Shown in pieces: positions 38,310 to 46,604 of a stretch of 64,000 bases of DNA. The translations under genes and the position numbers were made by a program. Positions within the stretch are counted from its first letter, which is position 1. Every line of letters begins with the position of its first letter. Under the pieces are notes generated by a model that saw only the letters and a program-made list of their open reading frames with translations, was not told the origin of the DNA and did not search any database. This DNA comes from Oscillospiraceae bacterium (GTDB lineage: Bacteria > Bacillota > Clostridia > Oscillospirales > Ruminococcaceae), in NCBI GenBank assembly GCA_017847885.1, contig JAGAUA010000054.1, forward strand, positions 45,847 to 109,846, read 5' to 3'.

Positions 38310-38338
38310 ATTATACTACATCTCTTATCCTTTTTCAA
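38310..38338 (-). promoter_or_regulatory. SigmaA-type promoter of the unknown membrane protein gene
   Basis: Reverse strand TTGAAA, 17-bp spacer, TATAAT, about 62 bp upstream of the start at 38248. Confidence 0.78.
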
Positions 38339-38479
38339 CAATATTTTTATACTAATTTCAAGTGTGCAAAAAATCGGGCAAAAGCTTGATTTTATGGGGT
38401 TTGCACAGATTTTTTGTATGCACTCCGATTTGAAATCAGTATCAAATATATAAAAATAAAATTTTTTTCTAAAAAAGTA

Positions 38480-38508
38480 TTGACAAACACAAAAGAAGCT
38501 GTTATAAT
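38480..38508 (+). promoter_or_regulatory. Consensus promoter of tRNA-Ser
   Basis: TTGACA, 17-bp spacer, TATAAT, 30 bp upstream of the tRNA. The preceding 140 bp (38339-38479) is AT-rich with nothing else recognised. Confidence 0.85.
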
Positions 38509-38538
38509 ATATAAGTCGCTTAAAGATGACAAAAATCT

Positions 38539-38631
38539 GGAGAAGTCGCCTAGCCCGGTTTATGGCGCACGACTGGAACTCGTGTATGGGTTAATAGCTC
38601 ATCGAGGGTTCGAATCCCTCCTTCTCCGCCA
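38539..38631 (+). tRNA. tRNA-Ser (anticodon GGA)
   Basis: A 90-nt class II tRNA plus encoded CCA. Acceptor arms GGAGAAG / CTTCTCC pair perfectly; the anticodon stem CACGA / TCGTG encloses loop CTGGAAC with anticodon GGA (reads UCC and UCU); a long variable arm follows, then T arm GAGGG-TTCGAAT-CCCTC. It has its own promoter and terminator. Confidence 0.96.
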
Positions 38632-38639
38632 CTACGATA

Positions 38640-38686
38640 CCCTGCAAACCGCGTATTTGCGTTGTTTGTAGGGCTTTTGCTTTTTA
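38640..38686 (+). terminator. Rho-independent terminator of tRNA-Ser
   Basis: Stem CCCTGCAAAC / GTTTGTAGGG (one G-U pair) followed by CTTTTGCTTTTT, nine bases after the CCA end. Confidence 0.85.
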
Positions 38687-38782
38687 TGAGCATTTGATAA
38701 CTTTTATTAGCATATCCGCATCTAATAGGTTTGCGGCGTAATTAACAAAACATTTTATAATATATATTACTTTGGAGGTTTT

Positions 38783-39841
38783 ATGCAACCAAATGGCTTA
38801 TATATTCACGTTCCGTTCTGCGTCAGGAAGTGCAGCTACTGCGATTTTTACTCGGTAACAGACTTATCCTTGACAGACCTGTACACGGCAGCTGTTGTGC
38901 GCAACATAACGGCTGCGGACGGTTACTTCGATACCGTTTATTTCGGCGGCGGCACACCGTCTCTGCTGACCGCAAATCAGATATGCACAATTCTTTCGGC
39001 GGCGAATATTGCCCCAAATCCCGAAATTTCAATGGAGTGCAACCCCAACAGCGTTACTCCCGATTATCTGCGGGATATACGCTCCGTCGGCGTAAACCGT
39101 CTTTCCTTCGGTGTGCAGTCATTCAGCAGCAATGAGCTGAAAATGCTTGGGCGGCTTCATAATGCGGAGCAAGCAGTTTCCGCAATACTTGCCGCTGAAA
39201 AAGCAGGCTTTTGCAACATCAGCGCCGACCTTATGCTTGCGATTTCGGGGCAGACTTTTGATAGTCTGCGTTATAATCTTGACATGATTTCAAGGCTGCC
39301 GCTGACACACGTTTCGGCATATATGCTGAAAGTCGAAGAGGGTACTCCTCTTGCTTCCGACCGTGACTTGCTTGAAAAAATTCCCGACGAGGACGATACC
39401 GCGGAAATGTACCTTGAAGCTGTACACAAGCTGGAGGAGAGCGGTTTTATGCAGTATGAAATTTCAAATTTTGCCAAATCAGGCTATGAGTGCCGCCATA
39501 ATCTGAAATACTGGCGGTGTGAAGAATACCTTGGGATAGGTCCTGCGGCGCATAGCTATATTAAACCGCATAGATATTTCTGCCCCAAAAGCATAGAAGA
39601 TTTTATCGCTGCACCTGTACAGGACAAAATTGTTACCGACGAGGGAGGCAGCATGGAGGAGCGTGCCATGCTTGCACTTCGGCTGACCCGTGAGGGAATA
39701 AGCGTTAATGAATATCCCCAAACGGAGCGGTATGCGGATATGCTGATAAAGAGCGGATACGTAAAAAAAGAACAAGACCGCCTTAAGCTTACGCCTGAAG
39801 GCTGTCTTGTATCAAATGAAATAATCTCGCGGTTAATCTGA
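38783..39841 (+). CDS. hemW: Radical SAM heme chaperone HemW-like protein
   Basis: A 352-residue radical SAM protein of the HemW/HemN-like group, with YIHVPFCVRKCSYCDFYS (CxxxCxxC cluster, residues 11-22) and TVYFGGGTPSLLTA near 50, LSFGVQSF near 112, and MQYEISNFAKSGYECRHN near 217. HemW hands heme to target proteins; it is often misnamed coproporphyrinogen oxidase, and the N-terminal residues needed by true HemN are absent. TTTGGAGG precedes the ATG. Its 3' end overlaps the convergent GGDEF gene by 9 bp. Confidence 0.9.
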   Translation: MQPNGLYIHVPFCVRKCSYCDFYSVTDLSLTDLYTAAVVRNITAADGYFDTVYFGGGTPSLLTANQICTILSAANIAPNPEISMECNPNSVTPDYLRDIRSVGVNRLSFGVQSFSSNELKMLGRLHNAEQAVSAILAAEKAGFCNISADLMLAISGQTFDSLRYNLDMISRLPLTHVSAYMLKVEEGTPLASDRDLLEKIPDEDDTAEMYLEAVHKLEESGFMQYEISNFAKSGYECRHNLKYWRCEEYLGIGPAAHSYIKPHRYFCPKSIEDFIAAPVQDKIVTDEGGSMEERAMLALRLTREGISVNEYPQTERYADMLIKSGYVKKEQDRLKLTPEGCLVSNEIISRLI

Positions 39842-41725
39842 ATCTCTATTCTTGTTACGTACCTGCTTGCGCGTTGCCTTGTCGCTGTACATCAGGTCAT
39901 CTGACATCTTTATTAACTCATCTATCGACGAATCCTGACGGCAGCAGCATATTATTCCCAAGCTTGAAGCAACCTTGTAAGACTTGCCGCTTTTGCTGTT
40001 ATGCTCATCCAGATACTCATAAACCAGCTTTCTGAAATTATCTGCATAGCTGTCAGTATCGTTTGCAAAGCCTGCAACAACGAATTCATCTCCGCCGAAA
40101 CGGGCGCATATTTCATCATTTTGGGAAGCATATTTCAAAGCCGCCGCAACTGCCTTTATGGCATTATCTCCCTCTGAATGGCCAAAAGTATCATTGATAT
40201 ACTTTAATCCGTCAAGGTCAGCGGAAACAATTGTAACATTGCCGTTTTTCTTTTTTTCATTTTGGGAAAAATGAGATGAGATAAGCTGATAAAATCCCCG
40301 TCTGTTATACAAATCGGTCAAGGGGTCATGGGTATTCAGATACTCCATAGCATTTATCATCCGCACGCTTCCAAAGCCGCTGCTAAGCGCTTCGGCAACC
40401 TGTGAAATACGCTCATAGGAAATAATATCCACATAAGCGTACATACATATATACCCCAGCGGAACATCCAAACAATGAAGCGAAACAAATATAACAGGCG
40501 TATTCCACGTAAGGAATTCTTCTATTCCCGGGGCAATATCCTTTCTGTTAAACTTAACAACACTTTTATTAAGGTTATAGGTACAGCCATTGTATAGCAT
40601 AAGCATTTCATCGGTAAACGGATTTTGGCTGCTGCTGACGTCAGTACCGCTTGATTGGTTCAGTGCGTCCTTATTAAGGCAGATATATACCTCGTTCAAT
40701 TCAGCTTTTTTTGAAAATCCCTCTATCATTTTTTCGGGATTGCGAACAATATTGATCATGTTGTTAATAATTGTCATATTATTGTTGCGCATTTGATATG
40801 TTGTAAGTCTGTTGTACAGTTCCCTGATCGTATCGGAAGCGTCATTGACTTTTCTCTCAACGCAGCCGCAGGACTGCGAAATTACCATTTCAAATTTTAT
40901 CAAGCTGTCCTCGGGAACGCTTACTCCGTCTATCGCGTCCGAAAGTAAATCTACTATGCATCTTGACATTTCGTCGTATCTGTTTTTGCAGGTCGTAAGT
41001 CTCGGAAAATGATACTTTTCGTCCTCGATACCGTCAAAGCCCGTAACAATTACGTCCTCGGGAACCTTGTATCCCCTCTCTTTCAGGCACGTACAAGCTG
41101 TCATTGCCATAGCGTCATTGCAGCAAATGATAGCCTCGGGCAATTCTTTGCCGTCAGCAAGGAATTTATCCATTACCGTTCTTGTGGGACCGTCCCAGAA
41201 GTTGCCGTATCCTACGCGCTCGGGGTCATAGGGTATCCCCTGCTCTTTAAGGACCTTTTTGTATACGGCAAAGCGTTCCTCCGAAAATTCATTTCCCTCA
41301 AAACCTGCAATGAAATTGACTTTTGTAAGCTTGTGGTCAACAAATACATGACGGACGATTTTCTCAAAGCAATCTCCGTAATCGTATCTTAAGTTTATAC
41401 AGCCCTCCATATATCCTTCAACATTAACAACCGGAATATTTCTTGCAATAGCCTTGTCGGCGATACTGCGGCATAAAACCTTATCCTTGATTTTTTCCGA
41501 AAAGATGACCACACCGTCAACATAATCGTAATCTATTAAATCAAACACATATTTTTCGCCGATATCGTTCTTGCTGTTATCAAACAAATCGGTACAGGTC
41601 TGATATACAAACAGCTTAAAGCCTTTTTTTAAGGCATAATTATTTAATAATTGAATATATCTGAAGGAGCTTACTTCAAAAGCCTTAGATATACAAACCG
41701 CAATGATTTTTTTACCTTTAAACAT
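39833..41725 (-). CDS. Cytosolic periplasmic-binding-protein-like sensor fused to a GGDEF diguanylate cyclase
   Basis: A 630-residue protein without signal peptide or membrane segments. Residues about 5-285 form a LacI/GalR-type ligand-binding domain (VDGVVIFSEKIKD, AIICCNDAMAMTACTCLKERG, VIVTGFDGIEDEKY) but the helix-turn-helix of LacI regulators is missing. A middle region (about 300-450) is helical then GAF-like. The C-terminus is a diguanylate cyclase: THDPLTDLYNRRGFY near residue 468 and an intact RFGGDEF near 555; the RxxD product-inhibition site is absent (QNDE at that place). It likely converts binding of a sugar-like ligand into c-di-GMP synthesis. Confidence 0.87.
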   Translation of the reverse strand: MFKGKKIIAVCISKAFEVSSFRYIQLLNNYALKKGFKLFVYQTCTDLFDNSKNDIGEKYVFDLIDYDYVDGVVIFSEKIKDKVLCRSIADKAIARNIPVVNVEGYMEGCINLRYDYGDCFEKIVRHVFVDHKLTKVNFIAGFEGNEFSEERFAVYKKVLKEQGIPYDPERVGYGNFWDGPTRTVMDKFLADGKELPEAIICCNDAMAMTACTCLKERGYKVPEDVIVTGFDGIEDEKYHFPRLTTCKNRYDEMSRCIVDLLSDAIDGVSVPEDSLIKFEMVISQSCGCVERKVNDASDTIRELYNRLTTYQMRNNNMTIINNMINIVRNPEKMIEGFSKKAELNEVYICLNKDALNQSSGTDVSSSQNPFTDEMLMLYNGCTYNLNKSVVKFNRKDIAPGIEEFLTWNTPVIFVSLHCLDVPLGYICMYAYVDIISYERISQVAEALSSGFGSVRMINAMEYLNTHDPLTDLYNRRGFYQLISSHFSQNEKKKNGNVTIVSADLDGLKYINDTFGHSEGDNAIKAVAAALKYASQNDEICARFGGDEFVVAGFANDTDSYADNFRKLVYEYLDEHNSKSGKSYKVASSLGIICCCRQDSSIDELIKMSDDLMYSDKATRKQVRNKNRDSD

Positions 41726-41779
41726 TACTACGCCCCCATACCGTTATTATAGTAATGGAACAATACATATACACATTAT

Positions 41780-41808
41780 ATTTTATCATATTTTGTCGCT
41801 TTAGTCAA
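41780..41808 (-). promoter_or_regulatory. SigmaA-type promoter of the GGDEF gene
   Basis: Reverse strand TTGACT, 17-bp spacer, TAAAAT, about 55 bp upstream of the start at 41725. Confidence 0.72.
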
Positions 41809-41868
41809 ACGGTTTTAATGTTTTAAGCAATGATTTTTATACAAAAAAAATTGCAAAATTTATATATC

Positions 41869-41906
41869 AAAAAATCGGATTTCCAACAAAGAGAAATCCG
41901 ATTTTT
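41869..41906 (-). terminator. Rho-independent terminator of the SPFH gene
   Basis: 13-bp stem AAAATCGGATTTC / GAAATCCGATTTT with T runs on both strands; it lies after the stop of the SPFH gene and upstream of the GGDEF promoter. Confidence 0.88.
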
Positions 41907-41956
41907 ATTTTCCAATTTAATGCAATAACTGTGCAAATGCAGCTATTCGGTATACA

Positions 41957-43282
41957 TTACTGTATATCATTTTCATCAAAGCGGTCTCCGCATTCGGGGC
42001 AGAATTTAGGCGGATTTTTGGGGTCTTCAGGCTCCCAGCCGCACTTGTCGCAGCGGTAAAGCGGTTCACCCACAGGCTTCTTGCTTCCGCATTCAGCGCA
42101 GAACTTGCCCTTATTGACCGCGCCGCAAGAGCATTTCCAACCGTCCGCTGACGGCTTGGGGCTTCCGCACTCGGAGCAGAATTTCGCCGTATTAACAGTT
42201 CCGCATGAGCATTTCCAGCCGTTATCCGCAGGAGCCGCCTGCTGAGGAGCTGCCTGCCTATTCTGAGCCTGCTGCTGCGCTGCCATATTAAACAAAGCCT
42301 GAGCGTCCATTCCCCCTGCCTGCTGAGCCATACCCATGCCCATAAAGCCTGTCATTGCCCCTGCCCTGTTGGAAGCGGCAGCCTTCATCGCGTCGCCCTG
42401 AGCGCCCACAAGTGTTGCGGCAGCCATAGACGGGTCGCGCATTACAGCCGTGCGCTGGAGTTCCTTTATCATCTGCTCATCCTCGGGAGAGCAGGTAACG
42501 GAATTTACGCCAAACGACGCAATTTTTATACCGCGAAGCTCGCTCCATTTCTTGGAAAGCACCTCGTTAAGAGCATCGGCAATTTCCATAGTATGACCGG
42601 GAATAGCGCTGTATCTTATTCCCATATCGGAAATTTTTGCAAATGCAGGCTGAAGCGCAGTCAAAAGCTCGGCTTTCAGCATACTGTCGATCTCGCTTCT
42701 GCGGTAAACGCTCTGAACATTGCCGCATACGTTTGTATAGAACAGAATAGGGTCAACTATCTTGTAGGAATATTCGCCGTTGCAGCGGATAGAAACGTCA
42801 ATGTCAAGTCCGATATTTTTGTCAACAACGCGGAACGGCACGGGAGTAGGAGTACCGTACTTGTTGCCGATGATCTCCTTTGTGTTGAAATAGTAAATGC
42901 GTGTATCCGTTCCTGCCATGCCTCCGTGAGCTATCCTGCTTCCGAGGCTTGCAAAAGTTTCGCTTATGCTTGTGCCGAGGTCGCCTGCAAAAATCGAAGG
43001 CTCTCCCGAAATGTTGAAGGTATATTCGCCCGGCTCTGCACAAACATCGATGATCTTACCCTGCTCAACGATTATCATGCACTGACCGTCGGCAACGGCA
43101 ATGCCCGAACCCTGCGTAATAACATTATCTGTACCCTTGGTATTGGAGGAACGTTCCGAACCCTTTTTAACGCCTTTCTGAACAAGAACATCGGAGCTCA
43201 TTGCCTCGCAGTAAAAAAATTCCTTCCACTGATCGGCAAGCGTACCTCCCACAGCATTGATCGCAGCCTTGATAAGACCCAT
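41957..43282 (-). CDS. SPFH-domain protein with C-terminal zinc ribbons (YdjI-like)
   Basis: A 441-residue protein. Residues about 1-270 form the SPFH/virion-core-like domain seen in YdjI of Bacillus (opening MGLIKAAINAVGGTLADQWK, then IAVADGQCMIIVEQGKIIDV). A Met/Ala/Gln-rich linker (about 290-355) leads to three zinc ribbons: CSCGTVNTAKFCSECG, CSCGAVNKGKFCAECG and CDKCGWEPED....CPECG. I take the ATG at 43282 (AAAGGAG upstream) over one 10 codons earlier. In Bacillus the ydj genes link to PspA-type membrane stress; that role here is inference. Confidence 0.85.
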   Translation of the reverse strand: MGLIKAAINAVGGTLADQWKEFFYCEAMSSDVLVQKGVKKGSERSSNTKGTDNVITQGSGIAVADGQCMIIVEQGKIIDVCAEPGEYTFNISGEPSIFAGDLGTSISETFASLGSRIAHGGMAGTDTRIYYFNTKEIIGNKYGTPTPVPFRVVDKNIGLDIDVSIRCNGEYSYKIVDPILFYTNVCGNVQSVYRRSEIDSMLKAELLTALQPAFAKISDMGIRYSAIPGHTMEIADALNEVLSKKWSELRGIKIASFGVNSVTCSPEDEQMIKELQRTAVMRDPSMAAATLVGAQGDAMKAAASNRAGAMTGFMGMGMAQQAGGMDAQALFNMAAQQQAQNRQAAPQQAAPADNGWKCSCGTVNTAKFCSECGSPKPSADGWKCSCGAVNKGKFCAECGSKKPVGEPLYRCDKCGWEPEDPKNPPKFCPECGDRFDENDIQ

Positions 43283-43335
43283 ATGTAACAACTCCTTTAG
43301 TTTATTTGGCAAAGAAACAATAATTCACAACAATA

Positions 43336-43364
43336 ATTATACACTATTTTTAAATAAATTTCAA
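43336..43364 (-). promoter_or_regulatory. SigmaA-type promoter of the SPFH gene
   Basis: Reverse strand TTGAAA, 17-bp spacer, TATAAT, about 55 bp upstream of the start at 43282 and directly after the C39-like peptidase stop. Confidence 0.8.
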
Positions 43365-43380
43365 TAGTTTGTACAAAATA

Positions 43381-44379
43381 TTATTCTGCTTCCGCGGTGC
43401 TTTCCTCAGACAAAGCGGTTGCCGTTTCGGTTTCGGCTTCACCGTTTTCATCGGGAAGAATGACGATAGCCTGCCTGTACATCTGATCGTATCTTGTTTC
43501 AAATTTATTGATGTTATAGTCGATGATACCCTTCATCGGGTCATTTAACGTAACCAGATCCGCGCTCATGTTAAAGCCTGCCAGCACAAAGCAATGCTCG
43601 TTGAGATACCAGTCAAGCTTTTCGCCCGTTTCGTTGTCATACCATGTTTCGTAGTATTCAGGCTCTATCATTCCGTCGGTTGCCCAGCACAGCACAGGCA
43701 CTCCCTCCGCAAGATAATCGTACAGCACGTCGGGGTGCGCGCCCGAAATATTTTTTACGGTATACCCTCCCCCATGATCGGAAATATAAGCGTTCGCCGC
43801 CTTTTCGATTGCTCCCGAAAAGCAGCCGTAGCCTCTTCCGAAGGGGTCACCTATAAAGTAATCGAAAAAGCTGTCCTTATACATTTTGCCGTCCTCTTCG
43901 TGAGCATTGCCCCAGCTTATAGGAAGGTAATTCTTTGCAAGGTCAGTTTTTTCGGCGTCAAAGCCGCAATGCCTAAGCAGAATGGTAAGCGCAGTTATCT
44001 CGCAGCCCACGGGAAGCTCGGGAAGCTGGAGGATATTTTCCATATCAATATAGACGGAGTTGTTGTCATATTCCTTACGCACTCTGCTGGTAATGATAGT
44101 CCTGCTTGAAGAGGTTTCCGACGCTTCGGCGGCTTCATCGGGCACGGCAGTTTCCGACGCTTCGCTTTCAGCAACTGTCGAAGCTGCTTCCGACAAAGTC
44201 ACGCTTTCCGTTTCGGACAAAGGGGCTTCGGTTTCTTCGGCTGTTAAGCTTTCGGAGAGGGGCATTTCAGCCGATGTTTGTACCCCTTCTTTATTGCCTG
44301 TCAGCAGCAGAATAATTACCGCAGCAAGTATTATTACTGATACAGTAAGTATTATGACCCTGAAAATAAGTTCATTCAT
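43381..44379 (-). CDS. Membrane-anchored C39-like cysteine peptidase
   Basis: A 332-residue protein: an N-terminal membrane anchor (about 6-27), a long Ser/Thr/Glu/Ala-rich linker (about 30-95) and a C39_2-type papain-fold domain. The domain shows LPVGCEITALTILLRHCGF with the candidate nucleophile Cys near residue 136, NEHCFVLAGF with the His near 262, and TLNDPMKG supplying the third residue. Such proteins face outward and probably cut cell-wall-associated or secreted peptides; the target is unknown. A second acidic tail ends the protein (ETATALSEESTAEAE). Confidence 0.82.
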   Translation of the reverse strand: MNELIFRVIILTVSVIILAAVIILLLTGNKEGVQTSAEMPLSESLTAEETEAPLSETESVTLSEAASTVAESEASETAVPDEAAEASETSSSRTIITSRVRKEYDNNSVYIDMENILQLPELPVGCEITALTILLRHCGFDAEKTDLAKNYLPISWGNAHEEDGKMYKDSFFDYFIGDPFGRGYGCFSGAIEKAANAYISDHGGGYTVKNISGAHPDVLYDYLAEGVPVLCWATDGMIEPEYYETWYDNETGEKLDWYLNEHCFVLAGFNMSADLVTLNDPMKGIIDYNINKFETRYDQMYRQAIVILPDENGEAETETATALSEESTAEAE

Positions 44380-44485
44380 ATTTATTTCCCATTATCGTTC
44401 ATAAATTGCTATATTTTGAATTTTACATATTAGATTAATTATATCATACATAGCAATCCACTTTGTAAACATTCAATGAACAAAC

Positions 44486-44518
44486 CAAAAGCTGCACAGT
44501 CACAGACTGCACAGCTTT
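44486..44518 (-). terminator. Rho-independent terminator of the PASTA pseudokinase gene
   Basis: 13-bp stem AAAGCTGCACAGT / ACTGCACAGCTTT right after the stop; the reverse-strand reading ends in CTTTTGG, a modest T run. Confidence 0.75.
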
Positions 44519-44522
44519 AAAA

Positions 44523-46343
44523 TTAATCAAAAAATGTTACGATAACATCAGGCTCTTGTGTAGCATATGTTTCGGTAAATTCCGCAAACGGGTCAAACTC
44601 GGTCTGTACCGTTGTTTCCTCGGTTTTAGGCGGATTTTTAGCAACATACACTATCAGAGTCTCCCCTGCTTCAACGTCAAGCTTTTCACCGGGTTCCTTG
44701 CTTGTATTTGCCACATATCCCTCAAGCGTATCGGAAGTCTCCATTTCCTTTTCCTCATATTTAATGCCCAGCTCGTTAAGCTTTGCAAAATAGTCCTTTT
44801 TGCTTAGGGAAAGATACTCGGGAATTTCAATATACTTGGGACCCAGACTTACCTTGACAAGTATCTCCGCGCCGTCTTCATAGGTGTCATTCTTGGGAAT
44901 GGACTGGCTGAAAATCGTACCCTTTTTGAATTCATCGTTATACTCAAATTCCGCTTTAAAGGTAAGATTGCTGTAATTATCCGACTTGCTTATGACGTCA
45001 TAATTTTTGCCTGTAAGGTCGTTCATTACATATACCATGAGATTTCCCGACGTAGTTTCGGGCTGCGGAAGCGTCTGCTCCGTCATTGGAAGAAGGCTGC
45101 TTACGGTCGTTGTCGCTTCAAGCTCCGAAAAGCTGCTTTCCGTTCCGCTTATGGCAGCAGGACCGGTATTTGCGCTGCTTCCGTCGCTTGTATCGTCAAG
45201 TGAAATTATAAGCATAACAAGGAACAACATTCCTATGCACAAAATAATTGAAATAACAAGTATGAACAGACCATGCCTGCTGGGAGGACTTTTGCGTTTC
45301 ACGGAATCGTCATGGCGTTCGGTATACTGCTTGGGTATCGCAATTGTCTGTGTACTTGAAGACGAAAGCCTTGCAGAGCCGTACTCGGGCTGCTCAAAAA
45401 GCTGGGTAACAAGCTCGGTGACAGTCTGTATGCGCATTTCGCCGCTCATGTGCATACCGTTCATGATGACCTTTGAAACATTACGCGGAATGTTGGGGTT
45501 TATCTTTGCAGGCTCGATAAGGTTGTCGTTTGAAAGCCTGCTCATTGCGTCTATCGGAACCACGCCTGTAAGAATACGGTAAAGTATCGCGGATATGCCG
45601 TAAACATCGGTCCATGTGCCCTGCCAGTTGCTGGAGTTGTACTGCTCTGGTGCAGCATAGCCGCTGTAAATTTCGGGGACAAGCTCCGTATTTGCGGTTC
45701 TTGCATCCGCGATGCAGAAGCCTGTCAGCTTCAACTCGCCTTTATCGGTAACAATTATGTTTTCGGGCGACAGACCTCTGTGAACAAGACCTGCGTTATG
45801 CACAAGAGAAAGCGTTGTAAAAATAGGCGGAAACAGCTTTTTGACCTCTTCCCACGAAAGCTCTCCTGCATTCATTTTCAGATATTCCCCGAGGGTAACG
45901 CCGTCGATATAGTCAAACACCACATACGCCGTATTGTTATCGCCGAACATATCTATTGCCGCATTAACATGGTTAAGGGTGCGCATTTTTGAAAGCACCT
46001 TGTTAAGCTCGACAAACTCGGACAAGAAGGTCTTATACTGCGCCACATAATTTGAATTGACTTTAATAACAGCGCTGTCCTTTTCACGGGTACAAAGTGA
46101 ATCGGGCATATACTCCTTGATAACGACCTTTGTTTCGGTAATTGTATCAAAGGCGATATAGTTTGCACTTTCTCCGTTGTATGATTTCAGCTTTCCGACA
46201 ATGTATCTGTCGTTAAGCATACTTCCCGGTGCAAGATAAGACGGGAGATGCGGCGCATTCACATGGTAACCGCATTCGGGACATATCTCATTACCCTCTT
46301 CAAGCGGCATCATGCAGCCGTAGCATAAATTGAAACGCTCCAT
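44523..46343 (-). CDS. Zinc-ribbon / Ser-Thr protein kinase-like / PASTA protein with inactivated kinase motifs
   Basis: A 606-residue protein: zinc ribbon CYGC...CPEC (residues 7-24), kinase fold (about 45-318), membrane segment (about 359-382) and two extracellular PASTA domains (about 435-510, 512-585). Nucleotide-binding Lys76 (VVIKEYMP) is kept, but the Gly loop reads SYNGES, the catalytic HRD is HRG (188-190), and DFG is GFC (208-210); APE is kept. It should therefore bind muropeptides or lipid II outside and act as a pseudokinase inside. I take the ATG at 46343 (AAAGGAG 10 bases upstream); an in-frame ATG at 46406 lacks a ribosome site. Confidence 0.88.
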   Translation of the reverse strand: MERFNLCYGCMMPLEEGNEICPECGYHVNAPHLPSYLAPGSMLNDRYIVGKLKSYNGESANYIAFDTITETKVVIKEYMPDSLCTREKDSAVIKVNSNYVAQYKTFLSEFVELNKVLSKMRTLNHVNAAIDMFGDNNTAYVVFDYIDGVTLGEYLKMNAGELSWEEVKKLFPPIFTTLSLVHNAGLVHRGLSPENIIVTDKGELKLTGFCIADARTANTELVPEIYSGYAAPEQYNSSNWQGTWTDVYGISAILYRILTGVVPIDAMSRLSNDNLIEPAKINPNIPRNVSKVIMNGMHMSGEMRIQTVTELVTQLFEQPEYGSARLSSSSTQTIAIPKQYTERHDDSVKRKSPPSRHGLFILVISIILCIGMLFLVMLIISLDDTSDGSSANTGPAAISGTESSFSELEATTTVSSLLPMTEQTLPQPETTSGNLMVYVMNDLTGKNYDVISKSDNYSNLTFKAEFEYNDEFKKGTIFSQSIPKNDTYEDGAEILVKVSLGPKYIEIPEYLSLSKKDYFAKLNELGIKYEEKEMETSDTLEGYVANTSKEPGEKLDVEAGETLIVYVAKNPPKTEETTVQTEFDPFAEFTETYATQEPDVIVTFFD

Positions 46344-46393
46344 ATACCCGTTTCTCCTTTCTTTCGGATTCGGAAAAAATATTTCTGTGTGTA

Positions 46394-46422
46394 ATAATAT
46401 CAGCAAAACATGATAAAGTCAA
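46394..46422 (-). promoter_or_regulatory. Proximal promoter of the PASTA pseudokinase gene
   Basis: Reverse strand TTGACT, 17-bp spacer, TATTAT, about 50 bp upstream of the start at 46343. Confidence 0.65.
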
Positions 46423-46502
46423 TTATTTTACGTAAATTGTAGATAAATTGTATTCGTTTTGTAATATATTACCGCTTAATTTTTACACTCATTAACCTTT
46501 TG

Positions 46503-46531
46503 ATTATATCAGAAATTCAGCCTTTCGTCAA
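46503..46531 (-). promoter_or_regulatory. Distal promoter of the PASTA pseudokinase gene
   Basis: Reverse strand TTGACG, 17-bp spacer, TATAAT, about 160 bp upstream of the start. Together with the proximal site it suggests two transcription starts. The rest of 46423-46604 is AT-rich with no clear terminator for the AEC gene. Confidence 0.7.
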
Positions 46532-46604
46532 GCAAAGTTTGAAAAATATGTGATTTTAGACGATTTTTATGCCGTCAAGTAATTTTTTTACAGCATAATA
46601 CAGA

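Noticed and set aside
38783..39841. Naming the protein oxygen-independent coproporphyrinogen III oxidase (HemN)
   Set aside because: It is about 100 residues shorter than HemN and lacks the N-terminal segment needed for that activity; HemW is the better match.
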